Shown here: piece by piece, positions 1 through 6,746 of the stretch
Layout of the letters: each line of letters starts with the position of its first letter
Position numbering within the stretch: the first letter of the stretch is position 1
Assembly: GCA_051889215.1 (NCBI GenBank)
Contig: JBJFDC010000038.1
Span: forward strand, 1 to 7,811
Length of the DNA: 7,811 bases
Direction: 5' to 3'
Origin: UMGS1470 sp051889215
GTDB taxonomy: Bacteria > Bacillota > Clostridia > Christensenellales > UBA1242
Notes under the pieces: generated by a model
What the model was told of the DNA's origin: nothing
What the model saw: the letters and a program-made list of their open reading frames with translations, nothing else
Database searches by the model: none
Made by a program: the position numbers and the translations under genes

Positions 1-2322
1 ACTTGAAGCGGTGAACCAACCGTTAAATGTGTATCCAAGTCTATTTGGAATTGGACTAAAGTATGATATTGTTCCGTCATAGATGACATTTGATTTTGGT
101 GTTTTGGCTGTTTTTTCCGAATATGCCGAATTTGAGCCACTGTTTGACGATGTGTATCCTGTGGAGCCGGCATAATTCCAAAGATTTGCAATAAGGGAAG
201 CATCGATTGCATTCCAAGTGATTGTGTAGGTGTTTGCTGTCCATTGAGCATAGAGAGTATGATCTTTTGGCATATTCACGATTGTTGTTGACTCTGTTGC
301 ATATGCTCCAAGTGCAAAGTCTGAAATTGATGGTTTTTCTTCAAGTTTGACTTCACTGAATGTGAGCGATGTGCCTGATGCACTTCCAATTCCAAATCTG
401 AATCCAACATAATTTGTTGTGCTTGCAGTTGTGAATGAAATGTAGTATCTACCGGTTGCCGAGTCATAGGATTCATTTGAATAAGCGGTTGTATATGATG
501 ATGCTGTTGAACTGTCATACAAGAATACAAAGTTGTTTACACTTGATGTCTGGGTGTCTTGTTTCCAAGAGAACAAATATGTTGTGCTTGGAGAAACTTG
601 AATGCGATAACTAGCACCATTCCAAGGATTGGTGTAGCAGTCTGAACCAGTTGCCGTCAAGGTGAATTCGTTGTTAGGTCTGTTGACTGACGCTGTTCCT
701 TGATTTGTTGAACCATTCCATTTTACGAGATAATCCGCCATGTTGAAAAGTGAGTTTGTCCAGCAAACAAAAGTGTATCCTGCTCTCGTTGGAGTTGGCA
801 ACGAGCCATAAGCCGAATTGTATGTGACTGATTTTGTTGTTGGTGAAACTGTGCCGCCATTTGCATTAAATGTCGCAGTATATGTGTTTGCTGTCCATTT
901 CGCATAGAGGTCAACAACGGAACCCTGCGTTTCGCTGAGATTTTTAACTTTTTCTTTATTTGCATAAATTGTGCCCGCACCATCTGCGCTTTTGGTCCAA
1001 CCGGCAAAAGAATATCCCGTTTTGGAATAACTGTTGGCTGTGAGTTGCTTTTCTTCATCATAGGTATGTGTTGAATTTGACATTGAGCCACTTGTTGCTC
1101 CATTGCCATTATATTTCACTTGATATGTGATTGGCACGAAAGTTGCAACAATTGAATGGTTTGCCGTGATGTTTGAAAAGGTGTAATAATCACTTTTGCC
1201 CGCCTGAACAGTTGAGTTAATCGCTGCTCCACCATCAATGCTATAACTTGCAACGCGATATCCTTTGTCTGGCGTCATTTCTATGGTCGTGGTTGAACCC
1301 CAATCAACGACAACTGACCCTGTTATTGCTCCGTGTCCATTTGAAGATGTCGATATTGTGAATGTTTTTACTTCATATATAGCATAGAGCCAACCATCCT
1401 CTTTTCCAAACACATCAGAATATTTCTTGGTTGAATAGTCTATTGTTTCCGTGGTGTCAATTCGCGTGTTCCAACCTCTAAAAATATACCCCTCTCTTGT
1501 TGCGGTCGGAAGAGTGCCAATAATAGAATCATATGACAGCGTTTTCATCATATTTGTGCTGCCATCACTAAATTGCCCACCATTTGGATCAAATGTCAGT
1601 GTGCGAATGGTGGTTTCAAAAAGACAACTAATGACATGATTTGCCCTAATATTGGTGAAAGTGTATTTATATGCTTTTGACAAATCCACACCGGACAGAT
1701 TGAGCGCATCGCCATCAATAATTACGTTTGAAATAACATAATTCGTGTTTGGAGTGAATGTGATCGCATAACTTTCACCCCAATTTTTTGTGACTAATGA
1801 GGCATTTGGGGACATTGACCCGCCCTCGCCAACAGAACAAACAATAGTATAAGTGACAACTTCAAAAACAACTTCAATTTCGTGAGGTGCATGGATATTT
1901 GAAAAAGTATATTTTGAATCTTCTCTTGCTTTTGCATTAGACAAACCGTCAATAAAAACATCTTTTATTACATATCCATTATTTGGAGTAATAATATAAG
2001 TCACATTGCTGCCATATGCATAATCCTCACTAAAATTTGGATCTATTGTCCCATTTTCGCCGCACACAACTGAAATTTTGAACATTCTTTGCTCAAATGT
2101 TGCCGAAATTGTGTGGTCTTTTTGAATGTCATCAAATTGATAACTCTGTGAATTGCCGTCTGCTGCTGTGATTGCGATTTCAACACCATCAATCAAAATT
2201 GATTTGATTTTGTATCCCGTTTCCGGACTTATGACATAGTTTGCGCTTGACCCAAGGGAATAAACGACCGCTCCGCTTGGAGAAATTGTTCCATGGTCAC
2301 CTGCGATAGATGTTATGACAGC
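1..2322 (-). repeat. Second block of InlB-type repeats (residues 884 to edge)
   Basis: Three divergent InlB repeats come first (884-959, 963-1037, 1041-1119), each with a G.GTI/MSP start, a GY/NYVI core, an IDG turn and a final AxFE-like strand. They are followed by a B-repeat (1123-1200), another divergent repeat (1204-1279), and B-repeats at 1282-1360, 1363-1578 and from 1581. The B-repeats show FNANGG, YGSLPTPTRAGYTF and LYAQWTANTYT. The same 15 bases, TGTTTGCTGTCCATT on the plus strand, occur at 231-245 and 885-899, where they encode the WTANT junction. The last repeat has an extra S/N/T/Y-rich loop (about 1590-1628) before its YDG strand and is cut by the window edge. Confidence 0.85.
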
Positions 2323-4971
2323 ATCACGGAATTTCTCCCAAACACCATTTTTATAAAACGCCTTTCTGTCAATGTTGCCCAAGAAGAACATAAAGGCATT
2401 TTCCGCAAATCCTTTTCCGTTAAGTTTTGTTATGTATGCATCAAAATGTGCTTCGTCCAAAATGTTTACTTTCAACGTGCTTGTCGTTCCATTAAATGTA
2501 TTGCTTGCAACATTTAATGTTGAAAGATTGTCGCCATTGATAAAAGTTATTGTTGCAAGTGCTGAACAGTTTTCAAATGACCTGTCTCCAATCGATTGAA
2601 TTGTCGATGGAAGTGACACGTCAGAAAGAGAGGCACAATCTTTGAATGCAGCATCTCCTATGCTTTCGACCTGTGTGTCAACAAAATTGCCTAGTGTCGA
2701 CAAATTTTCACAGCCATTGAAACATCTTTCTCCAATTTGAATTAAAGAAGAATCGAAAACAACATTAACCAGTCCCAAACATCCTTCAAAGGCAGAGTCA
2801 CCAAGAGTGAGCAATGTTTGTGGGAAAATCATGCCAACAAGTTTTTCACACCCAGCAAAAGCACTGGAATCAATCATTGTCACAACAGTGTTGGCAAGAC
2901 CGCCAACAATTTTCAGTTCTGAGCACTCTCCAAATGCTTGATTATCAATTCTTGTTAAAGTTTGAGGCAACTCAATTCCAACAAGCGGAGTTCCCAAAAA
3001 TGTTTGTGATGATATAACCTCAACGCTTGTCCCCGCAAAATTCTTTAGTTCCGTCAAGCCAGACAAGCTGAATGCCTCTTGTCCAATCGATTGAACTGTT
3101 GAAGGAAGATAAACAGAGGATAAAGACGAGCAACTTTTGAACGCACTTGCTCCAATTTGAGTGATTTTTGTGTCTTTGAGATTGATTTTTGCAATTCCTG
3201 AGCTGTTGAATGCGCCACTGCCAATCAAGACAATGGTGGAAGGCAGAACAACTTCTGTCAATTTTGAACAATTTTCAAAACAACTGTCTGAAATTTGCGT
3301 CAGCAAACAACTTTGCAATCCCGTCACTTGGGATAGAAGCGAGCAATTTTTGAATGCTTGTTTCCCAATTCCATTCAAATCTTGAGGAATAACAATTTTT
3401 TCAAGAGAGTTGTCACCCAAAAATGCACCTTCTCCAATCGTCGAAACATAGTCGCTCATTGAGACACCTTTCAGAGCTGAACAGTTTGCCAAAATCTTTT
3501 TGCCAAGCGATTTTGTTTGAAGTGGGAATGTGACAAATTTCACAGTTGAGTTTGTTGCAGAAAACATATTGGTCGTACAATCGGCAATAGTCGTCACACT
3601 TTTTGGAACAACAATATAGTTTTGTGCAGTCGTGTAATTGTTTGTTGGTGTGAGATAAATTGCATAGAGTGTTGATGAACCCGATGTGTTTGGGACATCA
3701 TACCATCGTCCAATATCATATCGAACGCCATTTTGCCCTTGTTCATTGTCTGCAGAATTGGTGCTGTAATAATAGAATTCTTTGCCTGACTTTGTTGGCT
3801 CACTTCCTTCTTCGATTTTAAATTTTGTTTGGTCCGCATTATACACAACATTTGGTTGCGTGCCATTGCCGCCGTTTATGTCAAGAATGATGAAGTCACT
3901 AACAAACTCTGCGGAAACTTCAACACTTCCCGTGATTCGTTTAAGCAAATATTCGCTCGTTGCGCCAACTGGATCTCCGTTAATCAATATACGTTTGAGG
4001 ACATAGTTTTTGCTTGGAGTGAAATGCAAGAGCAAATCACTGCCCCAATCGACCATTTGTGTTTCGGGGGTGATTGTTCCGCCCTCGCTTTGAACAACTG
4101 TCACCAAAACTTTTTGATTTTCGAATATTGGAAAAAGTGTTAGGTTTTGTGTTATGTATCCAAGCTGTTCGTTTGTTATGTTCGCGCCACTTCCGTCCTC
4201 ACGAGTGTTCCAACACAAGAACACTTCACCTTCCGCTATCGTCATTTCTGGGATTGTTGCCTTGCCACCATAATTTATGGTTTGGGTTGAAAGCGTTGCG
4301 CCGTTTTGTTTGAACACAACACTATATGTTCCCGATTTGGTTGTTTCTGTTGCGTTTTTGTCAAAAGATTTATTTATTTCTGAAAAATCTGTCGTGTTTG
4401 AGAAGTTCGATGCGAGCGAACTTTGAACAACAATTTCACACGAAACAAACTCGTCCTCTCCCAAAACTCCTTGCATTTCAGGGACGATTGCATCGAGTTG
4501 ATTTAAAAAAACATAAACTTCACCTGCTTTGGTGGAGTTTATGGACATGAATTTTCCTGATTTGTCGCAAAGATACCAATAGTCACCAAAACGTGACCAT
4601 GTGTAGTTTTCGTGGTCTTCCACTGAAAAACTATTGAATTTGATTTTGTCTTTTGCGACTTCATTTGTACTTTCGAAGTATACGTGCGCGCGTAAGAAAA
4701 CAGGATTGGTGCTGCTTGCAACTGTCATTTTCACATCGTTAAAAAGATACCCGTCGCCAACGAGCTGATTTTTTATTTTTGACTTGAACTTATATGAGGA
4801 ATTATCGCATAAAACGACAGCTCCAAAAGAGTTGATTTGAGTGTCGCTTTTTTCGCTTAAAAACAAGGCCAAAGACACAGTTAAAGAACTCATGAAAATA
4901 AAAGATAATATGCAAACAACGCATATTAGAAATTTGTTTTTATGTCTTTTTATGACACTCCTTCTGGACAT
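1..4971 (-). CDS. Giant SipW/TasA-type surface protein with InlB-like and BspA-like repeats (C-terminus off window)
   Basis: One minus-strand frame is open for 1657 codons from ATG at 4971 to the left edge, so the C-terminus and any anchor are missing. Residues 1-12 are basic and 14-38 hydrophobic; ALFLSEKSDTQINSFGAVVL resembles SipW-dependent (TasA/camelysin) signal regions. A beta-rich segment follows to about 190 and includes NPVFLRAHVYFE, a typical TasA-like strand. Next come InlB B-repeat modules (about 215-284, 360-440), a divergent InlB repeat (288-356), BspA-like LRRs (488-812), divergent InlB repeats (884-959, 963-1037, 1041-1119, 1204-1279) and InlB B-repeats (1123-1200, 1282-1360, 1363-1578, 1581 onward). 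The role is inferred: a secreted or wall-associated adhesin or matrix protein. No enzymatic motif is visible, and no SipW peptidase gene lies in the window. The start is the only reasonable in-frame ATG before the hydrophobic segment, but its ribosome binding site is poor. Function beyond surface exposure is unknown. Confidence 0.93.
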   Translation of the reverse strand, partial: MSRRSVIKRHKNKFLICVVCILSFIFMSSLTVSLALFLSEKSDTQINSFGAVVLCDNSSYKFKSKIKNQLVGDGYLFNDVKMTVASSTNPVFLRAHVYFESTNEVAKDKIKFNSFSVEDHENYTWSRFGDYWYLCDKSGKFMSINSTKAGEVYVFLNQLDAIVPEMQGVLGEDEFVSCEIVVQSSLASNFSNTTDFSEINKSFDKNATETTKSGTYSVVFKQNGATLSTQTINYGGKATIPEMTIAEGEVFLCWNTREDGSGANITNEQLGYITQNLTLFPIFENQKVLVTVVQSEGGTITPETQMVDWGSDLLLHFTPSKNYVLKRILINGDPVGATSEYLLKRITGSVEVSAEFVSDFIILDINGGNGTQPNVVYNADQTKFKIEEGSEPTKSGKEFYYYSTNSADNEQGQNGVRYDIGRWYDVPNTSGSSTLYAIYLTPTNNYTTAQNYIVVPKSVTTIADCTTNMFSATNSTVKFVTFPLQTKSLGKKILANCSALKGVSMSDYVSTIGEGAFLGDNSLEKIVIPQDLNGIGKQAFKNCSLLSQVTGLQSCLLTQISDSCFENCSKLTEVVLPSTIVLIGSGAFNSSGIAKINLKDTKITQIGASAFKSCSSLSSVYLPSTVQSIGQEAFSLSGLTELKNFAGTSVEVISSQTFLGTPLVGIELPQTLTRIDNQAFGECSELKIVGGLANTVVTMIDSSAFAGCEKLVGMIFPQTLLTLGDSAFEGCLGLVNVVFDSSLIQIGERCFNGCENLSTLGNFVDTQVESIGDAAFKDCASLSDVSLPSTIQSIGDRSFENCSALATITFINGDNLSTLNVASNTFNGTTSTLKVNILDEAHFDAYITKLNGKGFAENAFMFFLGNIDRKAFYKNGVWEKFRDAVITSIAGDHGTISPSGAVVYSLGSSANYVISPETGYKIKSILIDGVEIAITAADGNSQSYQFDDIQKDHTISATFEQRMFKISVVCGENGTIDPNFSEDYAYGSNVTYIITPNNGYVIKDVFIDGLSNAKAREDSKYTFSNIHAPHEIEVVFEVVTYTIVCSVGEGGSMSPNASLVTKNWGESYAITFTPNTNYVISNVIIDGDALNLSGVDLSKAYKYTFTNIRANHVISCLFETTIRTLTFDPNGGQFSDGSTNMMKTLSYDSIIGTLPTATREGYIFRGWNTRIDTTETIDYSTKKYSDVFGKEDGWLYAIYEVKTFTISTSSNGHGAITGSVVVDWGSTTTIEMTPDKGYRVASYSIDGGAAINSTVQAGKSDYYTFSNITANHSIVATFVPITYQVKYNGNGATSGSMSNSTHTYDEEKQLTANSYSKTGYSFAGWTKSADGAGTIYANKEKVKNLSETQGSVVDLYAKWTANTYTATFNANGGTVSPTTKSVTYNSAYGSLPTPTRAGYTFVCWTNSLFNMADYLVKWNGSTNQGTASVNRPNNEFTLTATGSDCYTNPWNGASYRIQVSPSTTYLFSWKQDTQTSSVNNFVFLYDSSTASSYTTAYSNESYDSATGRYYISFTTASTTNYVGFRFGIGSASGTSLTFSEVKLEEKPSISDFALGAYATESTTIVNMPKDHTLYAQWTANTYTITWNAIDASLIANLWNYAGSTGYTSSNSGSNSAYSEKTAKTPKSNVIYDGTISYFSPIPNRLGYTFNGWFTASS
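328..756 (-). other. Jelly-roll-like domain nested inside an InlB B-repeat (residues 1406-1548)
   Basis: The B-repeat beginning TYTATFNANGGTVSP breaks off after GYTFVCWTN. It resumes about 140 residues later with AYATESTTIVNMPKDHTLYA, the normal second half. The insert starts SLFNMADYLVKW, continues with NEFTLTATG and SYRIQVSPSTTYLFSWK, and ends YVGFRFGIGSASGTSLTFSE followed by VKLEE. This strand pattern (TYLFSWK, then YVGFRFG, then FSEVKLEE) resembles carbohydrate-binding beta-sandwich modules of the CBM4/9 type and similar phage or surface modules. The fold assignment is by pattern only, and no ligand can be stated. Confidence 0.6.
2536..3510 (-). repeat. BspA-like leucine-rich repeat array (about 14 repeats, residues 488-812)
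   Basis: Repeats of 22-24 residues follow the LRR_5/BspA pattern IGxxAFxxCxxLxxVxLPxT, for example IGASAFKSCSSLSSVYLPST and IGDAAFKDCASLSDVSLPST. Ten repeats keep the Cys after the AF motif (ANC, KNC, ENC, KSC, GEC, AGC, EGC, NGC, KDC, ENC). Repeats with LPxT/LPQT/FPQT turns alternate with repeats that lack this turn. A capping region rich in Asn, Thr and aromatics follows to about residue 870. BspA-type LRRs bind host proteins or other bacteria in several characterised surface proteins; binding by this one is inferred. Confidence 0.9.
3637..4335 (-). repeat. First block of InlB-type repeats (residues 213-445)
   Basis: Three modules sit between the N-terminal domain and the LRRs. Residues 215-284 show the InlB B-repeat (Listeria-Bacteroides repeat) hallmarks: YSVVFKQNG, INYGGKATIP, FLCWNTREDGSG and LTLFPIF. 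Residues 288-356 are a divergent InlB repeat (SEGGTITPE, VDWGSDLLLHFTPSKNY, ILINGDP, EVSAEFV). Residues 360-440 are a degenerate B-repeat (LDINGGNGTQP, YAIYL). Such modules usually act as spacers or stalks, or as ligand-binding beta-grasp units, in surface proteins. Confidence 0.8.
4402..4971 (-). other. SipW-class signal region and TasA/camelysin-like domain of the giant protein
   Basis: This covers residues 1-190. The pattern is a basic N-terminus, a hydrophobic stretch ending in SLTVSLALFL, an acidic/polar turn (SEKSDTQ), then a short strand (INSFGAVVL). It matches the layout of SipW-processed proteins, whose consensus ends like LAYFTDSDTATNTFTVG. The LVGDGYLFNDVKMTV and NPVFLRAHVYFE segments fit the PGD...V.N..PV.VR pattern of the TasA-like fold. 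The family assignment is by eye. The usual aromatic residue just after the cleavage site is a Phe here (LALF). Confidence 0.6.
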
Positions 4972-4977
4972 GTCGAG

Positions 4978-4999
4978 ATAAAACCCCCAATTGTTTTAT
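4978..4999 (-). promoter_or_regulatory. 5'-terminal stem-loop in the surface-protein leader
   Basis: In the minus-strand transcript, AUAAAAC (4999-4993) pairs perfectly with GUUUUAU (4984-4978), a 7 bp stem with an 8-base loop AAUUGGGG. The stem begins at the transcription start predicted from the perfect promoter. The G-rich run (4988-4984), the only Shine-Dalgarno-like sequence upstream of the ATG, lies in the loop and top of the stem, 12 bases from the start codon. This could stabilise the mRNA or control ribosome access; both roles are inferred. Confidence 0.5.
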
Positions 5000-5005
5000 A
5001 GTCCT

Positions 5006-5034
5006 ATTATATAAGTCATCAAATTTAATGTCAA
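5006..5034 (-). promoter_or_regulatory. Perfect sigma-A promoter of the giant surface-protein gene
   Basis: On the minus strand, TTGACA (5034-5029) and TATAAT (5011-5006) are separated by exactly 17 bases. Both hexamers and the spacer match the sigma-A/sigma-70 optimum. Just upstream, positions 5036-5071 are 36 bases of pure A/T, suitable as an UP element. The predicted start is the A at about 4999, giving a leader of roughly 28 bases before the ATG at 4971. Confidence 0.9.
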
Positions 5035-5109
5035 CATAATTATATTATTTATTTTTATAATATATATTATTCATTGCATAAAATTTGCACTCATTTTAAG
5101 CAAATTTGT

Positions 5110-5137
5110 TTGTAAAAAAGTATTTTTGAATTATAAT
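5110..5137 (+). promoter_or_regulatory. Probable sigma-A promoter of the M18 aminopeptidase gene
   Basis: A perfect TATAAT (5132-5137) is preceded by TTGTAA (5110-5115) with a 16-base spacer. Transcription would begin near 5144, leaving a short leader of about 18 bases with the ribosome binding site. It diverges from the stronger promoter of the surface-protein gene, and the two share the A/T-rich region between them. Confidence 0.65.
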
Positions 5138-5150
5138 GCACATAATAAAA

Positions 5151-5156
5151 GGGGAG
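5151..5156 (+). promoter_or_regulatory. Ribosome binding site deciding the aminopeptidase start
   Basis: GGGGAG lies five bases before ATG 5162. The frame is open further upstream to a TTG at 5126, but that codon lies within the spacer and -10 area of the predicted promoter and has no Shine-Dalgarno sequence. The ATG at 5162 is therefore preferred. Confidence 0.85.
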
Positions 5157-5161
5157 AAAAT

Positions 5162-6529
5162 ATGAAAGAAAACGCATGGGAAAAATATTCCCAACAGGAT
5201 TTGGACGAAATGAATGTGTTTTGCGAAGGATATAAAAATTTCCTTTCTGAATGCAAAACTGAACGCGAAGTTATCAAATTTGCAATAAATTTAGCAAAAA
5301 AAGCGGGTTTTTTGGACTTGAAAGACATAATTAACAAAAAAATCACACTAAAACCCGGCGACAAAGTTTATGCCCTCAACATGGACAAAGCACTCATGCT
5401 TTATGTTTTGGGAACAGAAGATTTTGAAAAAGGACTCAAAATTGTGGGCAGTCATGTCGACTCACCTCGCTTGGACATAAAGGCAACCCCTCTCTATGAG
5501 AACAGCGGATTTTGCATGGTTGACACACATTATTATGGTGGAATAAAAAAATATCAGTGGGTTGCTCGCCCTCTCGCATTGCACGGAGTGGTCATCAAAA
5601 AAGATGGAACAAAAATTGATGTTTCAATAGGCGAAAATGATGACGAACCAATTTTCTATATTTCAGACCTATTGCCCCATCTCGACCGCAACCCTTCAAC
5701 AAAAAAAGATGTTATTGAGGGAGAAAACCTAAATATCATTGGCGGGACAATACCTCAAAAAGACGCAAAAAAGGATAAAGTCAAAGCAACCGTCATCTCC
5801 GCGCTCAAACAATATGGTTTTGACGAAGACGACTTGTTCTCCGCCGAACTCGAAGCCGTTCCAGCAGGACGCGCAAGAGATTGCGGTTTTGACAAGGGAT
5901 TGATTGCTGGCTATGGCCACGACGACAGAGTGTGCGCCTACACCTCTCTTCTTGCCCTCATGCGTGCCCAAAATCCAAAACACACTTGCTGCTGTATGCT
6001 TGTTGACAAAGAAGAAATCGGCAGTTATGGTGCAACCGGAATGCAAAGCAAATTCTTTGAAAACTCACTTGCAGAAATCATGAATGCCAGCGGGAAATAT
6101 TCCGAACTTTCACTTCGCAGAACACTGACAAATTCCCAAATGATTTCAAGTGATGTCACCGCAGGATATGACCCAAACTACCCGGGGCCAATGAACAAAG
6201 AAACAGATGCCGTGATGTGCGGCGGGCTCTCATTCAACAAATACACTGGTTCGCGCGGAAAAAGCGGAGCAAATGATGCAAATCCTGAGTTTATCGCAAA
6301 ATTAAGAAAAGTCCTTGATGAAAACAACATCAGTTATCAAGCAACCGAAATGGGAAAAGTTGACGAAGGCGGTGGCGGAACAATCGCATTCATTCTTGCG
6401 TCATATGGCATGGAAGTAATCGATGCCGGCGTCCCACTTCTCAGCATGCACGCACCGGTTGAGGTTGCCGCAAAACCAGACATTTTTGAAGCGCAAAAAT
6501 TCTATCATGCGTTTTATGTCAGCGAATAA
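5162..6529 (+). CDS. apeA: M18-family metalloaminopeptidase (aspartyl aminopeptidase/aminopeptidase I type)
   Basis: A complete protein of 455 residues, the usual length for bacterial M18 aminopeptidase 1. M18 enzymes remove N-terminal residues from peptides in the cytosol using two metal ions, and known members assemble into large tetrahedral dodecamers. All expected ligands are visible: His98 in VGSHVDSPRL, Asp254 in GYGHDDR, catalytic Glu284 and Glu285 in DKEEIGS, Asp331 in SSDVTAGYDP and His430 in LLSMHAPVE. Their spacing agrees with human DNPEP (H94, D264, E301/E302, D346, H440). The segment between His98 and about 235 should form the lid-like beta domain. There is no signal peptide. Three consecutive cysteines (276-278) precede the DKEEIGS strand, which is uncommon. 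The gene has its own promoter and terminator and looks monocistronic. Substrate preference (acidic or neutral N-termini) cannot be read from sequence; the symbol follows the type-1 M18 naming. Confidence 0.95.
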   Translation: MKENAWEKYSQQDLDEMNVFCEGYKNFLSECKTEREVIKFAINLAKKAGFLDLKDIINKKITLKPGDKVYALNMDKALMLYVLGTEDFEKGLKIVGSHVDSPRLDIKATPLYENSGFCMVDTHYYGGIKKYQWVARPLALHGVVIKKDGTKIDVSIGENDDEPIFYISDLLPHLDRNPSTKKDVIEGENLNIIGGTIPQKDAKKDKVKATVISALKQYGFDEDDLFSAELEAVPAGRARDCGFDKGLIAGYGHDDRVCAYTSLLALMRAQNPKHTCCCMLVDKEEIGSYGATGMQSKFFENSLAEIMNASGKYSELSLRRTLTNSQMISSDVTAGYDPNYPGPMNKETDAVMCGGLSFNKYTGSRGKSGANDANPEFIAKLRKVLDENNISYQATEMGKVDEGGGGTIAFILASYGMEVIDAGVPLLSMHAPVEVAAKPDIFEAQKFYHAFYVSE

Positions 6530-6553
6530 AATTTTGAGTTTTTGTTCAAAATT
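6530..6553 (+). terminator. Weak A/T hairpin just after the aminopeptidase stop
   Basis: AATTTTGA (6530-6537) pairs with TCAAAATT (6546-6553) around an 8-base loop. There is only one G-C pair and no U-tract follows, so it would be at best an mRNA 3'-end stabiliser or auxiliary signal ahead of the stronger hairpin at 6597. Confidence 0.3.
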
Positions 6554-6596
6554 ACCATAAATAACGAAAAATTAATTAAAAATAATAAAAAAATTG

Positions 6597-6627
6597 AAAA
6601 AATATGGCATTTTTGCTATATTTTTTT
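6597..6627 (+). terminator. Rho-independent terminator of the aminopeptidase gene
   Basis: AAAAAATATGGC (6597-6608) pairs with GCTATATTTTTT across a 6-base loop, giving about 12 bp with one G-U pair and ending in a run of seven T (6621-6627). It lies about 70 bases after the stop. A/T runs on both sides give it some bidirectional character, but the G-U pair becomes an A-C mismatch on the minus strand, so it favours plus-strand transcripts. Confidence 0.7.
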
Positions 6628-6713
6628 AAAAATTAAGCAATCATTCATCAACTTTTTCAATCAAATGGTCAGATGTCAGATGGCATATTTCAACCATATA
6701 ATGAGTGAAAATA

Positions 6714-6727
6714 TGGGGCCACCCCCA
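6714..6727 (-). terminator. Possible terminator of the small minus-strand gene
   Basis: In the minus-strand transcript, UGGGG (6727-6723) pairs with CCCCA (6718-6714) over a 4-base loop, then UAUUUUC follows. It begins about 20 bases after the stop of the small gene at 6747. The stem is short but G-C rich and the U-run is imperfect. Confidence 0.35.
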
Positions 6728-6746
6728 ATCCTCTCAATGCCAAGTG

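Noticed and set aside
2293..2599. Several short plus-strand frames opposite the surface-protein gene
   Set aside because: They lie antisense to a 1657-codon frame with recognisable domains and have no ribosome binding sites or recognisable products.
2581..3400. LPST and LPQT motifs in the surface protein as possible sortase signals
   Set aside because: They recur at the same position of each leucine-rich repeat, have no following glycine, hydrophobic segment or basic tail, and are part of the repeat turn. Any real anchor would be beyond the left edge.
6669..6682. Tandem GTCAGAT GTCAGAT
   Set aside because: Only two 7-base units in an intergenic region, with no wider repeat or site to attach it to.
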